From NCBI GenBank assembly GCA_035279545.1, contig DATEHM010000022.1, forward strand, positions 1-12,287: DNA of 12,287 nucleotides. Direction: 5' to 3'. A program made the position numbers and the translations under genes. How positions within the stretch are numbered: position 1 is the first letter of the stretch; each line of letters opens with the position of its first letter. Positions 7,275 to 12,287 of the stretch are shown here, in pieces. Origin of the DNA: Segetimicrobium sp035279545. GTDB taxonomy: Bacteria > Sysuimicrobiota > Sysuimicrobiia > Sysuimicrobiales > Segetimicrobiaceae. The notes under the pieces are model-generated. The model worked only from the letters and a program-made list of their open reading frames with translations. It ran no database searches and was not told the origin of the DNA.

Positions 7275-8236
7275 CAGAGGCGGTTCTCCCGGAGTTCCGT
7301 CCGGATCGCCTCGACGAGACCCCCGCGGGTCCGGAGGAGCTCCGCCAGCCCGCGGGGGGCGAAGATGACGAGCAAGCAGACCAGCGCCCCGAAGAACACG
7401 TTGTGGAAGAATACCGAGACGTTGGTGAGGATCACGTCGAGGCTCTTGAGGATGACTGCCCCCACCAGCGGCCCCAAGGCGGTCCCCGGGCCCCCGAACA
7501 GGGTCATGACGATCGCCTGGATCGTGAAATCGACATTGAACACCGTTGGCGGGTCGATGAAGGTGAACCAGTAGGCATAGATGCCCCCCCCGATCCCGAA
7601 GAAGAAGGCGCTCCCGGCGTAGGCGAGCACCTTGTACGGCAGCGGGGGGATGCCCAGGACCCGGGCGGCGTCCTGGTTCTCGCGGATCGCCGCGATCGCG
7701 TAGCCCGCCCGCAACCGGGGGAGGGCCCATCCCGCCGCCATCGCGGCGACCAGCCCCGAGAGCATCCAATAGTAGAACGTCGTGAAGCTCGTCGCCACGG
7801 GGAGGTTCATCCCCGACCCTCCGCCGGTGATCTCGAGGTTGGCGGCAAGCTGCTCCAGGACGATCATGAACCCGAGGGTGGCGACCGCGAAGTAGTGGCC
7901 GCGCAGGCGGAGCAGGACCGACCCCATCCCCGCCGCCGCGCCGACGGACAGGGCCCCGCCCGCCAGCAGGGCAAGCGCGAACGCGATGTGCGCGTGGAGC
8001 ATCAGGATGCCGGTGGCGTACGCCCCGATCCCGATGAACGCCGCCGCCCCGAAGTCCGGGTATCCGGTGTAGCCGCCGATGAGGTTCCATCCCGAGGCGA
8101 GCATCGCGAACATGAAGATCCCCGTCACCACCCGGACGTAGTACGTGCCGGCGACGAGGGGGAGGACCAGCGCGAACGCGACGCCTCCGAGGGCCGCCCC
8201 GGTGAGGCCGCGGGATCGCCCGCGCTGGGGGATCAT
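7274..8236 (-). CDS. livM: Branched-chain/hydrophobic amino acid ABC transporter permease LivM
   Basis: Inner-membrane permease of 320 residues with about eight hydrophobic segments. Family landmarks in order: NLIGGYTGYPDFGAAAFIGIGAY (51-73), LRGHYFAVATLGF (111-123), the ATPase-coupling loop AIRENQDAARVLGI (183-196), the LFGGPGTALGPLVGA motif (246-260) and the FAPRGL end motif (292-297). The tail is hydrophilic (LRTRGGLVEAIRTELRE), as usual. The ATG at 8236 overlaps the livH stop by four bases (ATGA). No separate ribosome binding site is visible, so translational coupling is likely. The same frame stays open well upstream through livH, but nothing there resembles LivM. It partners with LivH to form the transmembrane channel. 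Confidence 0.95.
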   Translation of the reverse strand: MIPQRGRSRGLTGAALGGVAFALVLPLVAGTYYVRVVTGIFMFAMLASGWNLIGGYTGYPDFGAAAFIGIGAYATGILMLHAHIAFALALLAGGALSVGAAAGMGSVLLRLRGHYFAVATLGFMIVLEQLAANLEITGGGSGMNLPVATSFTTFYYWMLSGLVAAMAAGWALPRLRAGYAIAAIRENQDAARVLGIPPLPYKVLAYAGSAFFFGIGGGIYAYWFTFIDPPTVFNVDFTIQAIVMTLFGGPGTALGPLVGAVILKSLDVILTNVSVFFHNVFFGALVCLLVIFAPRGLAELLRTRGGLVEAIRTELRENRL

Positions 8237-9120
8237 CCGCGGAAGTGTCGCGCCCGGCCGAGGAGCCCCGCCGGACGCACGGTCAGGACGAGGAGGAGGA
8301 CGCTGAACGCAATGATGTTGTCGAAGTTCGGCCCCAGCCACCAGGCGGCGTAGGTTTGGAGGAGGCCGAGGAGGAGCCCGCCGAGCAAGGCGCCGGGCAC
8401 GCTGCCGAGCCCCCCCAACACACACACGACAAACCCGATCAGCGTGTACCCGGCGCCCATCGCCGGGTAAATCGGAAAGCTGATGCTGATCAGGCCGCCG
8501 GCGATGCCGGCCGTGGCCGCGGCGATGGCGAAGGTGAGCGCGTAGACGTGGGCGATCGGGATCCCCATCAGGCGGGCGGCTTCCTGGTCGGACGCGGTCG
8601 CTCGGATGGCGATGCCCAGGCGCGTGCGGGTCATCACCAGGTGCAGCAGGGCCGCCACCAGGACGGCGATGCCCAGGCTGACGATCCGGACCGCGGGCAG
8701 GGCAATCGCGCCGACGGCGAAGCTCCGCCCGGAGTAGGCGGTGGTCACCGAGCGGATGTCGGCGGTCCATGCGGCGAGGGCGAGGTTCGTGATCAGCAAC
8801 TCGAAGCCGAACGTCAGCAGAAACGTGATGAAGAACGATGCCCGAATGACCTGGTTGATGACGAACCGCTGCATCGGGTAGCCCAGCGCGAAGAGCGCGG
8901 CCGCGGTGAGCGGGAGCGAGAGCAGGGGGTCGATGTGGTACAGCGTGAACAGCCAGTAGGTCACATACGCCCCCAGCATCACCAGGGCGCCGTGGGCGAT
9001 GTTGATGATGTTGAGGATCCCCCAGACCATCGAGAACCCCACGGCGACGGTGGCGTAGGTGCCGCCGATGAGGAGGCCGTTGATGGCGTTCTGCAGCGCG
9101 ACCTGCGCCGCGTCACTCAC
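8233..9120 (-). CDS. livH: Branched-chain/hydrophobic amino acid ABC transporter permease LivH
   Basis: Inner-membrane permease of 295 residues with roughly eight membrane segments. The N-terminal NAINGLLIGGTYATVAVGFS and NIINIAHGALVMLGAY (37-52) are hallmark LivH sequence. The coupling loop RATASDQEAARLMGI is at 173-187, the GLGSVPGALLGGLLLG motif at 237-252, and RPAGLLGR (282-289) closes the protein. The start is GTG at 9120, the only usable start between the body of the protein and the in-frame stop at 9166-9168, which is the stop of the binding-protein gene. The nearest purine-rich stretch, GAGAGG at 9141-9146, is 20 bases away and partly inside a stem-loop, so translation may be weak or structure-dependent. 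It follows the binding-protein gene after 45 bases. Confidence 0.94.
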   Translation of the reverse strand: MSDAAQVALQNAINGLLIGGTYATVAVGFSMVWGILNIINIAHGALVMLGAYVTYWLFTLYHIDPLLSLPLTAAALFALGYPMQRFVINQVIRASFFITFLLTFGFELLITNLALAAWTADIRSVTTAYSGRSFAVGAIALPAVRIVSLGIAVLVAALLHLVMTRTRLGIAIRATASDQEAARLMGIPIAHVYALTFAIAAATAGIAGGLISISFPIYPAMGAGYTLIGFVVCVLGGLGSVPGALLGGLLLGLLQTYAAWWLGPNFDNIIAFSVLLLVLTVRPAGLLGRARHFRG

Positions 9121-9122
9121 GC

Positions 9123-9142
9123 GGATCCGGCCCGGGGGATCC
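9123..9142 (-). promoter_or_regulatory. Stem-loop between binding-protein gene and livH
   Basis: GGATCC occurs at 9123-9128 and again at 9137-9142. Each copy is self-complementary, so the two can pair as a 6-bp stem with an 8-base loop (GGCCCGGG on the + strand). The structure starts 23 bases past the binding-protein stop and ends 2 bases before the livH GTG, covering part of the only GAGAGG. Comparable structures after binding-protein genes are known to raise binding protein over permease output. That role here is inference. Confidence 0.4.
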
Positions 9143-9165
9143 TCTCGCCTATTCGGACTCGGCCG

Positions 9166-10395
9166 CTACTGCCGGGCGGTCCAGACCGGCGTCGGGTAGA
9201 TCGGTTTGGCCGACGCGACGTCGGACGGCCAGACCGTCACCACGTTGCCGTGCTGGATCTGCACGGTGACCATCGGCTTGTAGACGTCGAGCCCCTCGGC
9301 ATTGAACTTGATCCGCCCGTAGAACGTCGTGACGTCCAGCGACGCCAGGGCATCTCGAACTTTCTGAGGATCGAGGCTCCCCGCCTTTTCGATGGCGAGC
9401 TGCAGCGTCAACGCGCCGGCGGAGCTCTCCGCCGCGTGGTAGTCCGGGATGAACCCGTACCGGATCTGGAAGAGCTTCGCGAAGTCCTGCGCCGACCCGA
9501 ACAGCGGGCCGGTGTACTTCACCTCCGGCGTCCACTGCGACGAGGCGAAGACGTCGTTCGCCGCCTCGCCGAGCGATTTCACGAAATCCGGGGTCGTCGG
9601 CCCCACGGTGAACCCGTAGAACTTGACGTCCACCCCAAGGGTCTGCGCCTGCTTCATGATCAGGAGGCTCTCCTGGAGATGCCCCGACCCCAGCAGAATG
9701 TCGGGGTGGAGGGATTTGATGCTGGTGAGCGCCGCGCTGAGGTCGGCGGTGTTGACCGGGTACTTCTGGAAGTAGACCACCTTGAGGCCGTTGTGGTCGG
9801 CCCAATTCTTCGCGCCGTTCGCGACCTCGAGGGAAAAGAGATCGTCCGCCGTGAGGATCGCCACGCTCTGGGGCTTGGGCTTGAGAGACGTGGCCGCCTT
9901 CAGCATCGACGCCGCGTAGTCATCCGCGGGGCTGAGGACCCCGAAGACGTACTTGTAGCCCTGCTGGAAGATCTTGCGGGCGGCCCCGTTCGCCTCGACC
10001 ATGGGGATCTTGTACTTCTCGGCGATCGCGGCGTCCGCGAACGTATCGGGGCTTCCGTACGGGCCTAGGATGAATTTCACGCGGTCCTGCGTGATGAGTT
10101 TGTCGGTCAGTTCCGCCGAGACCTGCGGCTTGCTCTGATCGTCGTAGTAGACTAGCTGGGCTTTGTACGTCGTGGTGCCGACCTTGATCCCGCCGCGCGT
10201 GTTGACGGTTTCCGCCCACAGGTCATACCCGTCCTTCGTCAGGGCCCCTTCGCGGGCGTCGGCCCCGGTCACGGCCAGGGGGGCACCGATCTTGAGGATC
10301 TCCTGCCCGAGCGCCGGGCCGTTCGTGCCCCAGCCAAGCGCACCGACCACACAGATCGCCGCGAGCGCGACAGCGAACCGCGAGATTCCAGCCAT
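9166..10395 (-). CDS. Branched-chain/hydrophobic amino acid ABC transporter substrate-binding protein
   Basis: Periplasmic ligand-binding protein (type I fold, Peripla_BP_6 class), 409 residues, which delivers its ligand to LivH/LivM. An N-terminal Sec signal (MAGISRF, hydrophobic 8-20) probably ends near residue 30 (PALGQE). The Cys at 15 is not in a lipobox, so it is a soluble periplasmic protein. Then come EILKIGAPLAVTGADAREG (32-50), VYYDDQSKPQ (82-91), FILGPYGSPDT (108-118), PMVEANGA (131-138) and the second-lobe GFTVGP and YGRIKFNAEGLD regions. Two ATGs lie near the start. The one at 10395 has AAGGAGG seven bases upstream, while the one at 10401 would leave one base, so 10395 is chosen. 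First gene of its unit, behind a possible promoter. The class also contains binders of amides, urea and aromatic acids, so the ligand is undetermined. Confidence 0.94.
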   Translation of the reverse strand: MAGISRFAVALAAICVVGALGWGTNGPALGQEILKIGAPLAVTGADAREGALTKDGYDLWAETVNTRGGIKVGTTTYKAQLVYYDDQSKPQVSAELTDKLITQDRVKFILGPYGSPDTFADAAIAEKYKIPMVEANGAARKIFQQGYKYVFGVLSPADDYAASMLKAATSLKPKPQSVAILTADDLFSLEVANGAKNWADHNGLKVVYFQKYPVNTADLSAALTSIKSLHPDILLGSGHLQESLLIMKQAQTLGVDVKFYGFTVGPTTPDFVKSLGEAANDVFASSQWTPEVKYTGPLFGSAQDFAKLFQIRYGFIPDYHAAESSAGALTLQLAIEKAGSLDPQKVRDALASLDVTTFYGRIKFNAEGLDVYKPMVTVQIQHGNVVTVWPSDVASAKPIYPTPVWTARQ

Positions 10396-10401
10396 CGTCA
10401 T

Positions 10402-10409
10402 TCCTCCTT
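10402..10409 (-). promoter_or_regulatory. Ribosome binding site of the substrate-binding protein gene
   Basis: The minus strand reads AAGGAGGA here. AAGGAGG is 7 bases before the ATG at 10395, but only 1 base before the alternative ATG at 10401, so it selects 10395. It is the strongest site in the amino acid importer cluster, fitting high output of the binding protein. Confidence 0.85.
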
Positions 10410-10443
10410 CGAGTCGGGAGATTTTGGCCGAATTCCCATCCCT

Positions 10444-10449
10444 ATGATA
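10444..10449 (-). promoter_or_regulatory. Possible -10 element upstream of the binding-protein gene
   Basis: The minus strand reads TATCAT (one mismatch to TATAAT) within an AT-rich island that stands out in this GC-rich window. It is about 49 bases before the ATG at 10395, implying a leader of roughly 40 bases. No good -35 is found 16-18 bases upstream, so either activation by a regulator or a false match is possible. Confidence 0.4.
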
Positions 10450-10478
10450 CAACGGATTGGCCGCGGCGTGGTTCCCTG

Positions 10479-10499
10479 GGGGTCCGCGAGGAAGGCCCC
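10479..10499 (-). terminator. Imperfect stem-loop after the LivF-like gene
   Basis: Read on the minus strand, GGGGCC pairs with GGACCCC (6 bp with a one-base bulge, 8-base loop). It starts 5 bases past the stop of the upstream LivF-like gene and lies before the candidate promoter of the binding-protein gene. No T-run follows. It could weaken read-through between the two transporter units, but the evidence is thin. Confidence 0.22.
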
Positions 10500-10503
10500 T
10501 CGA

Positions 10504-11205
10504 TCAGCCGTAAATCTCACCGGAGGCGGCCGCGTAGGCCAGGGCGGAGGGGGAGCCGCTGAAGACGACCCGCCCGCCCCTGAACCCATAGGCCCGGTCG
10601 GCGATCGCCAGGGCGCCGCTGAGGTCGTGCTCGGCGGCGAGGAGGGCCACCCCCTCGTCCCGAATCCGGCGGATCGCCCGCCGGAGGCATTCGGCGGCCT
10701 GGGCGTCCAGACCGCCGAGGGGCTCATCGAGGAGCAGCGCCTGGGGCGCCGACATGACCGCCCGGCCGAGCGCGAGCATGCGCCGTGGCGCCGCCGGCAG
10801 GGACTCCGCGCGGTGATGCAGGTGCTCCCGCAGGGGTGGGAACTCTTCGAGGATCCGGTGAAGGTCGCGGGCCACCGCTCGACGGTCCCGGCGATGCCAC
10901 GCGCCGACTTCCAGGTTGTCCCGCACCGAGAGCCCCGCGAGGATCCCCGGCGGTGCCGGCGCGTAGGCCAATCCGCGGCCGGCCCGCCGGTGCGCGGGGT
11001 GGGGCAGGAGTGGTTCCCCATTCAGGTGGATCGTGCCGGCGTCGGGCCGGACCAGCCCCGCGAGCGTCCGCAGCAGCGTCGACTTGCCCGATCCGTTTGG
11101 TCCCACCAGGACGACGACCTCGCCGGGATGCGCGACGACGGTGACGTCGTCGAGCGCCAGGGAGCCGTGGGGGGAACGCAGCCGGAGGCCGCGGGTACTA
11201 AGCAC
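10504..11205 (-). CDS. livF: LivF-like ABC transporter ATPase of the second Liv set, atypical motifs
   Basis: Cytoplasmic ATPase of 233 residues, close to LivF length. Walker A is GPNGSGKST (35-43), Walker B ALLLDE (156-161) is intact with E161, and the switch histidine H193 (AEHD) is present. Two conserved elements are altered. The Q-loop reads YAPAPPG, with Ala84 where LivF normally has VPQGR. The signature region reads LPAAPRRMLALGRAV (136-150) where LSGGEQQMLAIGRAL-like sequence is expected. The frame is clean over its full length and the surrounding residues are family-like, so this looks like divergence and not decay. The start is GTG at 11205, overlapping the upstream LivG-like gene by 8 bases without a visible ribosome binding site. 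It is likely the partner of that LivG-like protein. Reduced or one-sided ATP hydrolysis is an inference. Confidence 0.9.
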   Translation of the reverse strand: MLSTRGLRLRSPHGSLALDDVTVVAHPGEVVVLVGPNGSGKSTLLRTLAGLVRPDAGTIHLNGEPLLPHPAHRRAGRGLAYAPAPPGILAGLSVRDNLEVGAWHRRDRRAVARDLHRILEEFPPLREHLHHRAESLPAAPRRMLALGRAVMSAPQALLLDEPLGGLDAQAAECLRRAIRRIRDEGVALLAAEHDLSGALAIADRAYGFRGGRVVFSGSPSALAYAAASGEIYG

Positions 11206-11926
11206 GCCACAGGACCGAGGGCGGGCCGTCGCCGACCACCCGACCGGCGGCGATCACCGCCACCCTGTCGCACAGCGCCTGCAGCAGGGAGAAACTGTGC
11301 GCGACGAGGACCACGGACACCACGTCCCGCAGGCGGCGAAGCGCCGACAGCATTTCGGAGATCTCCTCGGGGCTCAACGACGCAAACGGTTCGTCCAGCA
11401 GCAGCACGTGGGCTCCCGTCGCCAGGGCCCGGCCCAGCTCGACGCGCCGGGTCTCGCCCACGGAGAGGGTGCGGACCTTCCGTTCGCGCAAGGGTTGCAG
11501 GCCGGCGAGATCGAGGGCCCAGCCTGCCGTCTCTGTCCTCCCGTGCCCCCGCAAGTGTCGGTGAAGCGTGGCGGCCTCGAGATTCTGTCCGACGCTCAGG
11601 TTCGCGGCGAGACGGGGAACGTGGAACGTGCGCGCCACCCCCGCCCGCACCGTTCGGTACGGGGGCCACGCGGTGATGTCCCGGTCTCCGAGCCAGACGC
11701 GTCCCCGGTCCGGGCGGACAAACCCGGAGATCACGTTTATCAGGGTGGTCTTTCCGCATCCGTTTGGACCGGTGACGCCCAGCACTTCCCGCTCGCCCAG
11801 CGACAGGGTGAGACCGGCGAGGGCGACGGCGCCGCCGAAGTGCTTGACGACCTCTTCCACCACCAGCAGGGGACGCAGGGCGGAAAACCCGGCTCGTCCC
11901 GGCGTCGATGCGGCGCGGTCATTCAT
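11198..11926 (-). CDS. livG: LivG-like ABC transporter ATPase of the second Liv set
   Basis: Cytoplasmic ATPase of 242 residues. About 19 leading residues precede the usual start of the domain (LLVVEEVVKHFGG). Walker A is GPNGCGKTT (53-61), the signature LSVGE (154-158) is near-canonical, Walker B is VLLLDE (174-179), and the switch histidine is H210 (VAHS). The Q-loop reads ARTFHVPRL, with His102 (codon CAC) where LivG proteins have the conserved ARTFQ. The D-loop is FASLSPEE, off the common AAGLNPxE. The ATG at 11926 has a GGGAGAAGG stretch six bases upstream and overlaps the LivM-like stop by 8 bases, which supports the longer N-terminus. LivG assignment rests on order (M-G-F) and the ARTF and late-region motifs. 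The substrate is unknown because the rest of the operon lies outside the window. Confidence 0.91.
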   Translation of the reverse strand: MNDRAASTPGRAGFSALRPLLVVEEVVKHFGGAVALAGLTLSLGEREVLGVTGPNGCGKTTLINVISGFVRPDRGRVWLGDRDITAWPPYRTVRAGVARTFHVPRLAANLSVGQNLEAATLHRHLRGHGRTETAGWALDLAGLQPLRERKVRTLSVGETRRVELGRALATGAHVLLLDEPFASLSPEEISEMLSALRRLRDVVSVVLVAHSFSLLQALCDRVAVIAAGRVVGDGPPSVLWRA

Positions 11927-12287
11927 CGTGCGCCTTCTCCCGCCGCAGATGACGCCGGCCGTTCCGCCGGTTCCAGCGGGGCGCCGTGAGTTCCATCCCG
12001 ATCAGGACGAGGGCGTACAGCGCGAGCCGCGCCATCGTCGGCAGATCGAACCACTGTAGCGCCACCGACCCCACGTACGTGGTGAGGGCCGGCCCGACGA
12101 TCGAGCCGGGCCCGCCGATCCCCGCGGCGGCGATCGCGAAGAGGCTGGGTTCCAGCGACAGCATCGGTGGCGCCGCCCGACCGGCCAGCGATGCGGTGAG
12201 CCCGCCGGCGAGGCCCGCGAGTCCGCCGGCGATCACAAATGACACCTCGCGGATCCGCACGACATCGATGCCCGACGCCGCGGCCCC
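11919..12287 (-). CDS. livM: LivM-like ABC transporter permease, C-terminal part (5' end beyond window)
   Basis: The last 122 residues of an inner-membrane permease whose beginning lies past the right edge; the frame is open to base 12287. It begins in the ATPase-coupling loop (AASGIDVVRIREVSF), where the family has ALGIDTxRxKLLAF-like sequence. A hydrophobic FVIAGGLAGLAGGLTASLAG follows, then the diagnostic GIGGPGSIVGPALTTYVG motif and a last membrane helix (LALYALVLIGMEL). It ends in a basic, hydrophilic tail (RWNRRNGRRHLRREKAHDE). The apparent start at 12260 (GTG) is internal, since conserved sequence continues upstream of it. The stop overlaps the LivG-like start by 8 bases. It is a different protein from the complete LivM at 7274-8236, with a clearly different C-terminus, so this is a second transporter and not a duplicate copy. 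Confidence 0.9.
   Translation of the reverse strand, partial: GAAASGIDVVRIREVSFVIAGGLAGLAGGLTASLAGRAAPPMLSLEPSLFAIAAAGIGGPGSIVGPALTTYVGSVALQWFDLPTMARLALYALVLIGMELTAPRWNRRNGRRHLRREKAHDE
11933..11941 (-). promoter_or_regulatory. Ribosome binding site of the LivG-like gene
   Basis: The minus strand reads GGGAGAAGG, six bases before the ATG at 11926 and inside the end of the LivM-like gene. It supports this start over an internal GTG nearer the ATPase domain. Confidence 0.55.

Noticed and set aside
6525..8090. LivG reading frame extended upstream into livM, as if a 521-residue fusion
   Set aside because: The extra N-terminal part is out-of-frame livM sequence with no membrane pattern. The ATG at 7274, overlapping the livM stop, gives a normal-length LivG.
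7274..8770. LivM reading frame extended upstream into livH (498 residues)
   Set aside because: The added part is Arg/Pro/Asp-rich shadow of livH. The ATG at 8236 overlapping the livH stop gives a normal 320-residue LivM.
8245..10068. A 607-codon + strand reading frame opposite livH and the binding-protein gene
   Set aside because: Composition is Arg/Gly/Asp/Glu/Val-rich and low in complexity, and it spans two well-identified minus-strand genes and the gap between them. It is an antisense shadow.
10345..10395. Cys15 of the binding protein as a lipoprotein acylation site
   Set aside because: The residues before it (AAI) do not match a lipobox, which needs Gly, Ala or Ser right before the Cys, and the hydrophobic segment continues past it.
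10396..10452. Longer N-terminus for the binding protein starting at 10452 or 10401
   Set aside because: A start at 10452 would put charged residues before the signal peptide and cover the promoter-like patch and the ribosome binding site. The 10401 ATG is only one base from AAGGAGG, while 10395 is optimally spaced.
10444..11676. A 410-codon + strand reading frame opposite the second ATPase pair
   Set aside because: Composition becomes Arg/Pro/Ala-rich with no domain, and both minus-strand ATPases are clear from Walker motifs. It is an antisense shadow.
1..12287. tRNA or rRNA genes, CRISPR arrays, insertion sequences, phage or defence genes
   Set aside because: No cloverleaf-like or rRNA sequence, no regularly spaced repeats, no transposase or integrase motifs and no terminal inverted repeats were seen. 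Coding sequence of one consistent GC-rich style fills the window.

Overview
The window is a GC-rich stretch of bacterial chromosome packed with transport and small-molecule catabolism genes. It contains eleven protein genes, two of them cut by the window edges, and no gap longer than about 155 bases. I see no RNA genes, mobile elements, CRISPR arrays or phage genes. Strong AAGGAGG-type ribosome binding sites and the Sec-type (not lipoprotein) signal on the solute-binding protein point to a bacterium with a periplasm. The strong G/C bias at third codon positions and the many amino-acid ABC transporters resemble uncultured soil or sediment lineages. I cannot name the phylum from this sequence.

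Bases 1-1640 (+ strand): two adjacent inner-membrane permease genes of the PotB/PotC (polyamine-type) ABC importer class. The first lacks its N-terminus. The ATPase and binding protein are presumably upstream, outside the window.

Bases 1753-5133 (- strand): an AMP-forming acetyl-CoA synthetase lies downstream of an M24 metallopeptidase (Xaa-Pro dipeptidase/aminopeptidase type). A 155-base divergent gap separates the peptidase from a RidA-family enamine/imine deaminase gene on the + strand (5289-5747).

Bases 5794-12287 (- strand): eight genes read leftward, making up two branched-chain/hydrophobic amino acid (HAAT, Liv-type) ABC importer sets. The upstream set enters from beyond the right edge (LivM-like end, LivG-like, LivF-like; consecutive 8-base overlaps). 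A 108-base gap with a possible promoter follows. Then comes a complete five-gene importer: solute-binding protein, LivH, LivM, LivG, LivF, with the last four overlapping by 4, 1 and 4 bases.

As a whole the region suggests uptake and breakdown of peptides and amino acids: importers bring in substrate, the M24 enzyme cleaves proline-containing peptides, RidA removes reactive imine by-products, and Acs recovers acetate. That link is inference from proximity. The most interesting observation is in the ATPases. Each Liv ATPase pair looks asymmetric, and the subunit carrying the degenerate signature motif is swapped between the two sets. The upstream pair has also lost the conserved Q-loop glutamine in both subunits. 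I found no convincing wholly new system.
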